Origin: an uncultured Gammaproteobacteria bacterium
GTDB taxonomy: Bacteria > Pseudomonadota > Gammaproteobacteria > HK1
NCBI GenBank assembly: GCA_958295835.1
Contig: OY282378.1
Location: forward strand, 5,233,694 to 5,297,693
Direction: 5' to 3'
DNA: 64,000 bases
The translations under genes and the position numbers were made by a program. Shown here piece after piece: positions 8,140-16,291 of this stretch (position 1 is the first letter of the stretch; each line of letters starts with the position of its first letter). Below the pieces are notes generated by a model. That model saw only the letters and a program-made list of their open reading frames with translations. It was not told the origin of the DNA and ran no database searches.

Positions 8140-9486
8140 GTGAACCGGGTGCTCATCGCCAACCGCGGCGAGATCGCGGCGAGGATCCTGCGTGCCTGCC
8201 GGGCCGCGGGTCTCGAAGCGGTCGCGGTGCATTCGACCGCCGACCGGGACGCGCCGTACCTCTCCCAGGCGGATCGCGCAGTGTGCATCGGGCCGCCGGC
8301 GGCGGCGCGGAGCTATCTGCTGGCGGATGCCCTGCTCGCCGCCGCGCTCGGCACCGGATGCGATGCCGTCCATCCGGGCTACGGGTTCATGGCGGAGAAC
8401 GCGGCCTTCGCGCTGCGCTGCGCAGAGCACGGGCTCACGTTCGTCGGACCGTCGCCGGAGGCCATCGAGCTGATGGGGGACAAGATCGCCGGCCGCGCCG
8501 CGGCGGCCGCGAACCATGTCCCCGTGGTGCCCGGATCGGATGCGAGCATTTCCGACATGGGCGCGGCGAGGCGCCAAGCCGCCGACGTCGGCTATCCGCT
8601 GCTGCTCAAGGCGAGCGCGGGCGGTGGCGGCCGGGGCATGAGGGTGGTGAGCTCCCCGGCCGAGCTGGAACAGCGGCTCGCCCAGGCCGGGGCCGAAGCC
8701 GCGGCGGCGTTCTCCGACTCGCGCATCTACATGGAACGCTACTTCCCGAGGGTCCACCACGTCGAGGTCCAGGTCTTCGGTGACCGTCACGGCAACCACG
8801 TCCATCTCGGCGAGCGCGATTGCAGCGCGCAACGTCGCCACCAGAAGCTCGTCGAGGAATCGCCCTCGCCGGTGCTCGCCCCCGCACTGCGCCGGGAGAT
8901 CTGCGAAGCCGCGGTCCGCCTCGCCCGCGGCGTCGGCTACGAGAACGCCGGCACCGTCGAGTTCATCTACGACCCGGCCGAGGCGCGCTGCTACTTCATC
9001 GAGATGAACACGCGCATCCAGGTCGAGCACCCGGTGACCGAGATGGTGACCGGTACGGACCTGGTGCTGGAGCAGCTTCGGGTTGCAGCCGGAGAGCCGC
9101 TTTCGTTCACGTCCCAATCCATCGTGCACCGCGGCCACGCCATCGAATGGCGCATCAACGCGGAGGACCCCGATCGCGGATTCCTCCCGACCCCCGGCCG
9201 GCTCACCCGGTGGTCGCCTCCACGCGAGACCCCGGCGGTGCGTGTGGATACTTTCGTGCACGCAGGTCAGACGGTAACCCCCTACTACGACTCGATGCTC
9301 GCCAAGCTCATCGTGAAGGGCGATTCCCGCACCGAGGCGCTCGAACGCTCCGCCGCCGCCCTCGACGCCTTCGTGGTCGAGGGGGTAAGCACCACCATCG
9401 GGTTTCAGCGGGCGATGATCGAGCATCGCGACTTCATCGAAGGAAGGGTGCATACCCGCTGGATCGAGGAATGCGGCGACCGCTGA
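8140..9486 (+). CDS. Biotin carboxylase subunit (AccC/PycA type)
   Basis: 448 aa, full length for a stand-alone biotin carboxylase, which makes carboxybiotin from bicarbonate and ATP on a carrier protein. The start VLIANRGEIAARILRACR, the glycine-rich ATP loop KASAGGGGRGMRVV (about 160-173), the ERDCSAQRRHQKLVEE segment and the catalytic EMNTRIQVEHPVTE stretch (about 288-301) are all intact. The matching carboxyltransferase lies 1.6 kb downstream on the same strand, so the substrate is more likely pyruvate or a similar acid than acetyl-CoA. The stop codon sits in the loop of a hairpin shared with other sites. Confidence 0.93.
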   Translation: MNRVLIANRGEIAARILRACRAAGLEAVAVHSTADRDAPYLSQADRAVCIGPPAAARSYLLADALLAAALGTGCDAVHPGYGFMAENAAFALRCAEHGLTFVGPSPEAIELMGDKIAGRAAAAANHVPVVPGSDASISDMGAARRQAADVGYPLLLKASAGGGGRGMRVVSSPAELEQRLAQAGAEAAAAFSDSRIYMERYFPRVHHVEVQVFGDRHGNHVHLGERDCSAQRRHQKLVEESPSPVLAPALRREICEAAVRLARGVGYENAGTVEFIYDPAEARCYFIEMNTRIQVEHPVTEMVTGTDLVLEQLRVAAGEPLSFTSQSIVHRGHAIEWRINAEDPDRGFLPTPGRLTRWSPPRETPAVRVDTFVHAGQTVTPYYDSMLAKLIVKGDSRTEALERSAAALDAFVVEGVSTTIGFQRAMIEHRDFIEGRVHTRWIEECGDR

Positions 9487-9495
9487 CGCGGTCGC
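9476..9495. repeat. Palindrome carrying the biotin carboxylase stop codon
   Basis: GCGACCGC and GCGGTCGC pair around TGAC, whose TGA is the gene's stop. The same palindrome, with TAAC or TAGC loops, occurs at 10799 and 10904, so it is a member of a local repeat family. Confidence 0.75.
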
Positions 9496-9499
9496 TTGT

Positions 9500-10099
9500 T
9501 CACGGTTCCTCGTCGATTCGCCTCTCCCGGAGCCGCTCCACCAGAGGGGCGAGGAAGGGTTTGTGGGTCCGGATCTCGTCGAGGCTCAGGCCGTTCAGCT
9601 CGTAGGGCAGCACCAGCCACTGGTCGGTCTCGTGCAGGTAGTAGTCGGGAACGCGCCCGGTGCGGTTGCGCGCCGGCTTGTACCAGGGAACCGCGACCCG
9701 CACGTCGTGCGGCATGTTCCGCCGGGTGCGCTTGGCCAGCCGATCGATCACCGCCTTCACGTTGAGGCCGGTGCTGTAGACGTCGTCGACGATCAGCAAC
9801 CCGTCCGCCGCGTTCATGCTTTCGAGCAGGTATTGGGTGCCGTGGACCCGGATCTCCGAAGAGGCTCCATCCACCATGCGCTGGTACTGCTGCATGCCGC
9901 GGTAGGAGGTGCGGAGCGAGATGTGGTCGGTCGCCACCCCGAGGTGCTGCAAGCACTCCTGCACCGCGATCCCCACCGAGCTGCCGCCGCGCCACAGCCC
10001 GACGATGAAGCTCGGCCGGAACCCGCTGTTGAAGACCCTCACGCCGAGGCGGTAGGCGTCGAGCAGGAGGTCCTCTTCGGCGATGAACAGCTTGTCCAT
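9500..10099 (-). CDS. Phosphoribosyltransferase (hypoxanthine-PRT-like), copy 1
   Basis: 199 aa from the ATG at 10099. The PRPP-binding loop LLIVDDVYSTGLN (about residues 118-130) is in place, though the final Asn replaces the usual Thr. The N-terminal SFIVGLWRGGSSVGIAVQE segment is the PPi-binding loop region. It is about 60 percent identical by eye to the divergent neighbour at 10249. It is related to HGPRT/XPRT-type enzymes, but the base acceptor is not readable. It is convergent with the biotin carboxylase gene, with only 13 bases between the stops. Confidence 0.85.
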   Translation of the reverse strand: MDKLFIAEEDLLLDAYRLGVRVFNSGFRPSFIVGLWRGGSSVGIAVQECLQHLGVATDHISLRTSYRGMQQYQRMVDGASSEIRVHGTQYLLESMNAADGLLIVDDVYSTGLNVKAVIDRLAKRTRRNMPHDVRVAVPWYKPARNRTGRVPDYYLHETDQWLVLPYELNGLSLDEIRTHKPFLAPLVERLRERRIDEEP

Positions 10100-10248
10100 G
10101 GATGGGGCGCACTCGCCGGGGGCCGGAGGTATGGCGCCGCGGTCCCGCCGGATGAACCGCCTGTCCATGGGGCGGGCCGCGCTTGCCTGCACAGTGGCCG
10201 CGCCAACATACTTCACCGCGGCCAGCGGGTAAATCGCAGGGAAGCCGG

Positions 10249-10809
10249 ATGCTCTACGTCGGTGCACAAGAGCTGCTCGAAGACGCCTTCGAGCTCGGGG
10301 CGAGGGTGTTCGAGAGCGGATTCCGGCCGAGCTTCATCATCGCCATCTGGCGGGGTGGCGCTCCCATCGGGGTCGCGGTGCAGGAGCTGCTCGACTACTT
10401 CGGCGTGGAATCCGATCACATCGCCATCCGTACCTCGTCGTACAGCGGCATCGACGGACGCGCGTCCGAGGTGCGCGTGCATGGGCTCAACTACCTCTTG
10501 AAGAACATCGAGCAGGACGATCGCCTGCTGATCGTCGACGACGTGTTCGATACGGGCCACACCATCGAGGTGGTCGTCCGGACGTTGCGGGAGAAGGCGC
10601 GGCGCAACGCACCGCACGAGGTCCGCGTCGCGGTGCCGTTCTACAAGCCGTCGCGCAACCGCACCGCCCGCGTCCCCGATTACTACCTGTACGAGACCGC
10701 GGAATGGATCAAGTTCCCCCACTCGCTGGAGGGGCTGACGCCGGAGGAGATCGCCCGCCACCGGCCGGCCTTGCTCTCGGTGCTCCGGGAGGCGGGGGGC
10801 GACCGCTAA
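10249..10809 (+). CDS. Phosphoribosyltransferase (hypoxanthine-PRT-like), copy 2
   Basis: 186 aa from the ATG at 10249, eight bases after AGGGA; an upstream in-frame ATG at 10183 adds unlike residues. It is a close paralogue of the divergent gene at 9500: SFIIAIWRGGAPIGVAVQE, LLIVDDVFDTGHT with a canonical PRPP loop, and the shared RVAVPFYKPSRNRTARVPDY. The 149-base divergent gap probably holds promoters for both, but none is clear. The stop codon lies in the loop of a repeated palindrome. Confidence 0.87.
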   Translation: MLYVGAQELLEDAFELGARVFESGFRPSFIIAIWRGGAPIGVAVQELLDYFGVESDHIAIRTSSYSGIDGRASEVRVHGLNYLLKNIEQDDRLLIVDDVFDTGHTIEVVVRTLREKARRNAPHEVRVAVPFYKPSRNRTARVPDYYLYETAEWIKFPHSLEGLTPEEIARHRPALLSVLREAGGDR

Positions 10810-10976
10810 CGCGGTCGCTTGGCGATTCCGCACAGCGGAATCGCGGGTGCCCCAACCAACGCCGCGGGCGGGCGGGGAACAACGACTTTGTTCCATGCGA
10901 GGGGCGACCGCTAGCGCGGTCGCTTGGCGATTCCGCACAGCGGAATCGCGGGTGCCCCAACAAGCGCCGCGGGCGG
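10798..10976. repeat. Two 74-bp direct repeats with palindromes
   Basis: Copies at 10798-10871 and 10903-10976 (105-base period) are nearly identical. Each has GCGACCGC-N4-GCGGTCGC, then GCGATTCCGC-ACA-GCGGAATCGC, GGGTGCCCCAAC and GCCGCGGGCGG. Between them, GGGGAACAACGACTTTGTTCC forms a third hairpin. The first copy covers the phosphoribosyltransferase stop codon. The rest of the gap to 11139 has no gene. This resembles REP-type intergenic elements. Confidence 0.85.
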
Positions 10977-11139
10977 AGCACGCGATGACTGCATCCAGAT
11001 GCGGATACGCACGGGGTCGAGACCCCGATGCGCCCGCTGATCGGAACGGTCACCGGGACCCCGTGCCCGAGCCGCCACCGGCCGCGACCGGCGAGGCGTT
11101 CGCGTTCTCCGCGCCATCCATTGCGAAAGGGAGCAATCC

Positions 11140-12591
11140 ATGACCGCGAAGCGCACGATTTCGCTCATCGACGTCACCCTGCGTGACGCGCACCAATGCC
11201 TCTGGGCCACCCGCATGACCACCGCGGCGATGGCGGACGTCGCGCCCCGCCTCGACCGGGCCGGATTCGAGGCGATCGATCTGGTCGGCGGCGCGGTCTT
11301 CGACGTCTGCGTGCGCTACCTGCGCGAGGATCCGTGGGAACGCATGCGCATCCTGAGCGGGTGGGTGCGGGAGACGCCGCTCATCGTGCACCACCGGGGC
11401 CAGAGCCTGTTCACGTTCGAGCTGTTTCCCGACGACGTGGTGGAGCTCACCGCGGAGCGGATCGCGGCCAACGGTATCCGCTACCACACCACCTACGATG
11501 CGCTGAACGACGTGCGCAACCTCGAAGTCCCGGTGCGCGCGGCCAAGGCCAACGGCCTGCACACCGTGGCGGGGTTCGTCTACACCGTCAGCCCGGTGCA
11601 CACCGACGAGTACTACGCCGGCAAGATCCGGGAGATGGTCACGCTCGGCATCGACGGCGTATTCCTCAAGGATCCGAGCGGCCTGCTCACCCCGGAGCGC
11701 GCCGCCACCCTCGTACCCGCCGCGAAGCGGGCCTGCGGCAGCCTGCCCTTGCAGATCCACAGCCACTGCCTGTCCGGGCTTGCGCCCTACGTCGTGGTCA
11801 AGTGCATCGAGCACGGCGCGGACGCGGTGCACACCGCCACCTCGACCCTGGCCAACGGCGCCTCGCACCCTTCGACGGAGCAATTCGTGCGCAATGCCCG
11901 GCGGGCCGGCTTCGAGGTCGGGGTCGATCTCGGGGTGGTGGAGGACGTTGCGGATCGGCTGCGGTTCATCGCCGCCAACGAGGGGAAGCCCGTCGGCGAG
12001 ATCGCGCCCTTCGACGCCTTCCACTACCACCACCAGGTGCCGGGCGGGATGATCTCGAATCTGAAATCGCAGCTCGCACCGCTCGGCATCGCACACCGTC
12101 TCGAAGAGATCCTCGACGAGGCCGGCCGGGTGCGCGCGGATCTGGGCTACCCCATCGTGGTGAGCCCGTTCGCCCAGTTCATCATCACCCAGTCGGTGCT
12201 GAACGTGATGAGCAAGGAGCGTTACGCCTCGGTGCCGGACGAGGTACGCAAGTACGTGCTCGGCTACTACGGGGAGATCGCAGGCCCGATCGATCCGAAC
12301 CTCTTCGACCGCATCACCGGCGGCGCCGAGCCGGTCACGGATCGGCCGGGCGCGCTGGCGCCGCCGGCGCTGGAGCGGCTGCGCAAGACGCGCGGGCCGT
12401 TCGCCTCCGACGACGACCTGCTGCTCGCCGCCTGTTACGACGAGCGCGAGTATGGCGCGCTCAAGGCAGCCGGCCCCATCACGACCGACTACCCGATCGC
12501 CGAGACCCCGCTGCTGACCCTCGTCAAGGCGCTGGCGCAGCGCCGCGACCTGAGCTCGGTGCGGCTGACCCGGCACGGCAAAGGGCGCTGA
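11140..12591 (+). CDS. Carboxyltransferase subunit (transcarboxylase 5S / PycB-like)
   Basis: 483 aa. It has the HMGL-like TIM barrel plus the PYC/OADA conserved domain of biotin-dependent carboxyltransferases: VTLRDAHQCLWATRM at the N-terminus, GIDGVFLKDPSGLLTPE with the carbamylated Lys, the metal pair QIHSHCLSG, VHTATSTLANGASHPSTE, and YHHQVPGGMISNLKSQL. It ends soon after that domain, with no biotinyl lid (no AMKM), like the 5S subunit of transcarboxylase. With the biotin carboxylase at 8140 it would need a separate biotin carrier, which the window lacks. A pyruvate or oxaloacetate substrate is probable, not shown. Confidence 0.88.
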   Translation: MTAKRTISLIDVTLRDAHQCLWATRMTTAAMADVAPRLDRAGFEAIDLVGGAVFDVCVRYLREDPWERMRILSGWVRETPLIVHHRGQSLFTFELFPDDVVELTAERIAANGIRYHTTYDALNDVRNLEVPVRAAKANGLHTVAGFVYTVSPVHTDEYYAGKIREMVTLGIDGVFLKDPSGLLTPERAATLVPAAKRACGSLPLQIHSHCLSGLAPYVVVKCIEHGADAVHTATSTLANGASHPSTEQFVRNARRAGFEVGVDLGVVEDVADRLRFIAANEGKPVGEIAPFDAFHYHHQVPGGMISNLKSQLAPLGIAHRLEEILDEAGRVRADLGYPIVVSPFAQFIITQSVLNVMSKERYASVPDEVRKYVLGYYGEIAGPIDPNLFDRITGGAEPVTDRPGALAPPALERLRKTRGPFASDDDLLLAACYDEREYGALKAAGPITTDYPIAETPLLTLVKALAQRRDLSSVRLTRHGKGR

Positions 12592-12679
12592 TTCATGATC
12601 AGCGCTCCACCGTCCCCGGGAACCGAATGCAGCGGCCAGGGACACGGACGGCGGCCACGACCGGTGCGAGGGCCATCGG

Positions 12680-12925
12680 TCATTCGGTGAAGAAGACCCG
12701 CCGCAATTTTTCCTCCGGGATGAAGCGGCTGGCCTGCCTGTAGATCGCGTGGATGGTCCCGGCGGTCAATTGCCGATGAACGGGGACGATCAGGATTTCC
12801 TTCTCGCCCGAGGGTCGAGTGCGCGCGAGCTTGGCGTGGCTGCCGCGCATCGACACCACCTGGAACCCGAACCCACCCAACAGGCTCAGGAGGTCACGCC
12901 GTCCGAGCCGTTTGAGACGCGGCAT
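12680..12925 (-). CDS. hicA: HicA-family mRNA interferase toxin
   Basis: 81 aa, near the family's usual 60 to 80. It has the YcfA/HicA double-stranded-RNA-binding-like fold: a GFGFQVVSMRGSHAKLAR segment with the catalytic His, followed by LIVPVHRQLTAGTIHAIYRQ. It would cleave mRNA when free of its antitoxin. It starts within the stop codon of the upstream hicB-like gene (TGATG), so the two are translated together. Confidence 0.88.
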   Translation of the reverse strand: MPRLKRLGRRDLLSLLGGFGFQVVSMRGSHAKLARTRPSGEKEILIVPVHRQLTAGTIHAIYRQASRFIPEEKLRRVFFTE

Positions 12926-13470
12926 CAGCGAGCGCGCGCCGCAGTTTCGAAGCTGATGACCAATCGTGGCTCGGGCGCAAGCCCCAACAGGGCAGGGTCT
13001 TCGCCACTCATGTAGAGGTCCAGCCCTTCACGGAGGTTGCCGAGCATCTCATCCAACGAGGCGCCCTGGGTCACGACTGCAACTTCGAGACACTCGGCGA
13101 CGTACTGTCCCTCGCTTTCGACAACGACGGCGTGAATCGCCGGACGCGCCGCGATGGGACTCGGTGCGTAAGCCGGCGCGTCTTCGGCCACCTGAGACGT
13201 CGAGGCTCCGGTGTCCGGCCCGGTGGTTCCTGGTTCGCGGTACTTCTCCTGTATTTCGTAGACACCCCGGTCCACCCGCTTGAAATACGGCCAGCGATGC
13301 GCGTGATGGCTGGGGGCATTCGTGCAGCAGCGGCTGACGACATGCGTCCTCACCGACCGCTCGTTCAGGTGGGGAAGGGCATGTACGATCTCGGCCGGCG
13401 TGAACGTCCAGGCTTCCCTTGCGATGCACAGGCGGCGAGCGGTGGTCAGTATCTCCTCGTGAATTTTCAT
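12925..13470 (-). CDS. hicB: HicB-like antitoxin with an N-terminal winged-helix domain
   Basis: 181 aa, twice the length of ordinary HicB. Residues 1-75 look like a winged-helix DNA-binding domain (FTPAEIVHALPHLNERSVRT, then RWPYFKRVDRGVYEI). After a linker of about 30 residues, the last 70 are a HicB partial RNase-H fold (HAVVVESEGQYVAECLEVAV, LREGLDLYM). In classic hicAB loci the toxin is first and HicB carries a C-terminal HTH or RHH; here the order is reversed and the DNA-binding part is at the other end. The AT-rich upstream region has TATATT and TGAATTTGAATTTCA near 13495-13530, a possible promoter and operator. Confidence 0.8.
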   Translation of the reverse strand: MKIHEEILTTARRLCIAREAWTFTPAEIVHALPHLNERSVRTHVVSRCCTNAPSHHAHRWPYFKRVDRGVYEIQEKYREPGTTGPDTGASTSQVAEDAPAYAPSPIAARPAIHAVVVESEGQYVAECLEVAVVTQGASLDEMLGNLREGLDLYMSGEDPALLGLAPEPRLVISFETAARAR

Positions 13471-13617
13471 GTGGCGTCTCCAGCAGTACGAAGATGCAGA
13501 ATATACACATGTTGAATTTGAATTTCACTTGTTATAAAAGATCTGAGCAGCGATCCCGACAACATCCGGCCCTCCACACCTCGGCCGAGGTGCCGGCAGG
13601 ATCATGAAGGAGACGGC

Positions 13618-14352
13618 ATGACCCGGGCCCTGGCCGCGCTCGCGCGGCGATTCACCGGCGCCTTGCGCGATCTCGCGCCCATCATCGTCGTCATCGCGTT
13701 CTTTCAGATCGTGGTGTTGCAGCAGCCGTTTCCGAATCTGGGGAGCATCACCGTCGGGCTGCTCTGCGTGATCGCCGGCCTGACGCTGTTCATCCAGGGC
13801 CTCGAAAGCGGTCTCTTCCCCCTCGGCGAGGCGCTCGCGCAGGCGTTCGCGCGCAAGGGGAGCGCCACCGCGCTGCTCGGCTTCGCCTTCTGCCTGGGGT
13901 TCGCCACCACGGTGGCCGAGCCGGCACTGATCGCGGTGGCCGCCGAGGCGGCCGAGGTCGCCTCGCAAGCCGGCGCCATCGCCGACCGCGATGGAGCGCG
14001 GACGGAGTACGCATTCGCGTTGCGCATGGTGGTGGCGCTCTCGGTCGGGGCGGCCATCGTGCTCGGCGTGCTGCGCATCCTGAAGGGCTGGCCGATCCAC
14101 CGGTTGATCATCGGCGGCTATGTGCTGGTGACGGTGATGACCGCCTTCGCGCCCGACGAGATCATCGGCGTCGCCTACGATTCGGGCGGCGTCACCACCA
14201 GCACCATCACGGTGCCCCTCGTCACCGCGCTCGGGGTCGGGCTCGCCACGTCGATCAAGGGGCGCAACCCGATGACCGACGGCTTCGGGCTCATCGCCTT
14301 CGCGAGCCTCACGCCCATGATCTTCGTGCTCGCCTACGGCATGGTGGTCTGA
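13618..14352 (+). CDS. DUF1538 membrane protein, first copy
   Basis: 244 aa with about six membrane segments, ATG preceded by AAGGAG. The DUF1538 hallmark GFATTVAEPALIAVAAEAAE and the second half-motif GVAYDSGGVTTSTITVPLV are both clear. The family is an uncharacterised transporter-like group. It is the first gene of a four-gene operon (DUF1538, DUF1538, PII-like, CBS). Function is inferred as ion or small-molecule transport from topology only. Confidence 0.88.
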   Translation: MTRALAALARRFTGALRDLAPIIVVIAFFQIVVLQQPFPNLGSITVGLLCVIAGLTLFIQGLESGLFPLGEALAQAFARKGSATALLGFAFCLGFATTVAEPALIAVAAEAAEVASQAGAIADRDGARTEYAFALRMVVALSVGAAIVLGVLRILKGWPIHRLIIGGYVLVTVMTAFAPDEIIGVAYDSGGVTTSTITVPLVTALGVGLATSIKGRNPMTDGFGLIAFASLTPMIFVLAYGMVV

Positions 14353-14500
14353 GGGTGGAGCTCGGCTTGCTTGCGGCGGGGCGGCCCGAGCGTGGGGTTC
14401 ATGCCCGCCTGCGGCCGGATGGCCTGGGCATCGAGCCCCGCCCTCGTGCGTGGCGGAGTGATCCGGGCGCGGGATTCATGCGCGCCTGCGGCGGGTCGGG

Positions 14501-15292
14501 TTGAGCGTGGAGCTCCTGCGCACCCTTGCCGCCACGGCGTTCTCCACCGCGCTGGACGTGGCGCCGATCGTCGGCGTCCTCGTCCTGTTCCAGATCGTCG
14601 TGCTGCGCCGCAAGCTGCCGAACCTGCGCCGGATCGTGGCGGGCTTCGTCCTGGTCCTGCTGGGCCTCACGCTCTTCCTGATCGGCCTGGAGGAAGCGCT
14701 CTTCCCCATCGGCGAGACCATGGCGCGCCAGCTCACCGCGCCGGAGAGCATCGGGGCGGAGAGGCTGGCCGACGGCGTGGACTGGCACGACTACCTGCTC
14801 GTGTATGCGTTCGCCGCCGCGATCGGTTTCGCGACGACGGTGGCCGAGCCCTCGCTCATTGCCGTCGCGCTGAAGGCCGAGGAGGTCTCGGGCGGCGCCG
14901 TGCGCGCATGGGGTCTGAGGATCGCGGTGGCGGTCGGCGTCGCGGTGGGCGTGGCGCTGGGATGCTTCCGCATCGTCACGGGCACACCCCTGCCGTGGTA
15001 CATCGTCGCCGCCTACGTCGTGGTGATCGTCCAGACCTTCCGGTCCAGCCGGGCGATCGTGCCGCTCGCCTACGACAGCGGCGGCGTCACGACGTCGACG
15101 GTCACGGTGCCGGTGGTCGCCGCGCTGGGGCTGGGCCTCGCCGCCACCGTGCCCGGGCGCAGCCCGCTGATCGACGGGTTCGGACTCATCGCGTTCGCCA
15201 GCGTCTTTCCCATCATGTCCGTTCTGGGCTACTCCATGGTCGCGTCGAGGGTCGGCCGCGGGCGCGGCGCCGACCATTCACGGGAAACTTGA
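14501..15292 (+). CDS. DUF1538 membrane protein, second copy
   Basis: 263 aa from a TTG at 14501; a GTG two codons on (14507) is equally possible. It is a paralogue of the gene before it: GFATTVAEPSLIAVALKAEE and PLAYDSGGVTTSTVTVPVVA are shared. It carries an extra loop around residues 75-95. The pair probably forms a heteromer. The 148 bases between the copies hold GC-rich partial repeats (two near-identical TTCATGC(C/G)CGCCTGCGGC stretches) but no gene. Confidence 0.85.
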   Translation: MSVELLRTLAATAFSTALDVAPIVGVLVLFQIVVLRRKLPNLRRIVAGFVLVLLGLTLFLIGLEEALFPIGETMARQLTAPESIGAERLADGVDWHDYLLVYAFAAAIGFATTVAEPSLIAVALKAEEVSGGAVRAWGLRIAVAVGVAVGVALGCFRIVTGTPLPWYIVAAYVVVIVQTFRSSRAIVPLAYDSGGVTTSTVTVPVVAALGLGLAATVPGRSPLIDGFGLIAFASVFPIMSVLGYSMVASRVGRGRGADHSRET

Positions 15293-15369
15293 GTCATGAA
15301 GCTGACGATCACAGCCGCCTGGCCATCGCGAGCCGGACGGCGCGAATCGACCCTACGGAGACTGAAGCC

Positions 15370-15720
15370 ATGAGATTGAAGCTGATTGTCGCTCTCGTCA
15401 GCGACGAAAAGACCGACGTCGTGATCGACGCCGCGCGCGCCGGCGGCGCGACCGGCGCCACGATCATCACCGGCGTTCGCGGGGAGGGACTGGAGCCGGA
15501 GAAGACATTCTTCGGCCTGGATCTGGCGGCCAGGCGCGACGTCGTCCTGTTCCTGGTGATCGAGCCGCGGGCGCGCGACATCCTGGAGCGCATCCGTGAC
15601 GCCGGGCGCTTCGAGCAGGAGCCCGGCGCCGGCATCGCCTTCCAGGTCCCGATCGAGGACGCGGTCGGCCTGAGCACGCAGCTCCCCGCCATCATGGAAG
15701 AGCTGGAGGACGAGATATGA
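15370..15720 (+). CDS. PII-like signalling protein
   Basis: 116 aa. The ferredoxin-like PII fold is recognisable: KLIVALVSDEKTDVVIDAAR, then GATGATIITGVRGEG, a short T-loop-like stretch lacking the uridylylated Tyr of GlnB, and the B-loop-like PGAGIAFQVPIEDAVGL. Such proteins sense nucleotides or metabolites and usually gate a membrane partner; here the partners would be the two DUF1538 proteins just upstream. Confidence 0.85.
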   Translation: MRLKLIVALVSDEKTDVVIDAARAGGATGATIITGVRGEGLEPEKTFFGLDLAARRDVVLFLVIEPRARDILERIRDAGRFEQEPGAGIAFQVPIEDAVGLSTQLPAIMEELEDEI

Positions 15721-16112
15721 AGACCCGACCCATCCTTCGCGTCAGGGACGTCATGCGTAACGAGGTTCACACCATCGACGGACTCGCGACGGTATCGGAG
15801 GCGGTGGCGCTCATGCGCCGGCACAACGTCAGCTCGCTCGCCGTCCCGCGGCGTGACGACGACGACGAGCCGGGACTGGTCGGAGTCACGGACGTGGCGC
15901 GCAAGGTGATCGCCGAGAACCGGGCCCCGGAGCGCGTCAACGTCTACGAGATCATGTCCAAGCCGGTGTTGACCCTGCCGAGCGACATGCAGGCGCGCTA
16001 CGCGGTGCGCCTGCTGGTGCGATTCGGTGTCTCGCGCGCAGTGGTCGTGGACCACGATCGCAGCCCCGTGGGGATCGCGACGCTGCGGGATCTGGTGCTG
16101 GGCCACGTATAG
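15717..16112 (+). CDS. Tandem CBS-domain protein
   Basis: 131 aa made of two CBS repeats: VRDVMRNEVHTIDGLATVSE to VARKVIAEN, then VYEIMSKPVLTLPSDMQARY to ATLRDLVLGHV. The ATG overlaps the stop of the PII-like gene (ATGA), so translation is coupled. CBS pairs bind adenosyl nucleotides and act as energy sensors; with the PII-like protein this suggests double regulation of the DUF1538 transporter. Confidence 0.9.
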   Translation: MKTRPILRVRDVMRNEVHTIDGLATVSEAVALMRRHNVSSLAVPRRDDDDEPGLVGVTDVARKVIAENRAPERVNVYEIMSKPVLTLPSDMQARYAVRLLVRFGVSRAVVVDHDRSPVGIATLRDLVLGHV

Positions 16113-16222
16113 GAGTGAAGGATCGCCTGCGGTCCGTAACGCGCGGGCCACATCATGCCGATGTCGGTGCACGTACGGGAGTGAAGGATCGCCCGCGCGG
16201 CCGAGACGGAGCCGATCCTTCA
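16107..16222. repeat. Direct repeat and hairpin after the CBS gene
   Basis: GGAGTGAAGGATCGCC occurs at 16112 and again at 16179. The second copy starts a 10-bp inverted repeat (TGAAGGATCG 16182-16191, CGATCCTTCA 16213-16222). It lies between convergent genes and probably serves as a transcription end, although there is no T-tract. Confidence 0.6.
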
Positions 16223-16291
16223 GCGCCGGGCGCTCGTGATCAGTGCCCTGCGCCGATCTTTCCTCACCGTACGCGGAAGATCATCCGGGGC

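Noticed and set aside
11196..12743. 515-codon plus frame overlapping the carboxyltransferase gene
   Set aside because: Arg/Gly/His-rich shadow in another frame, with no motif.
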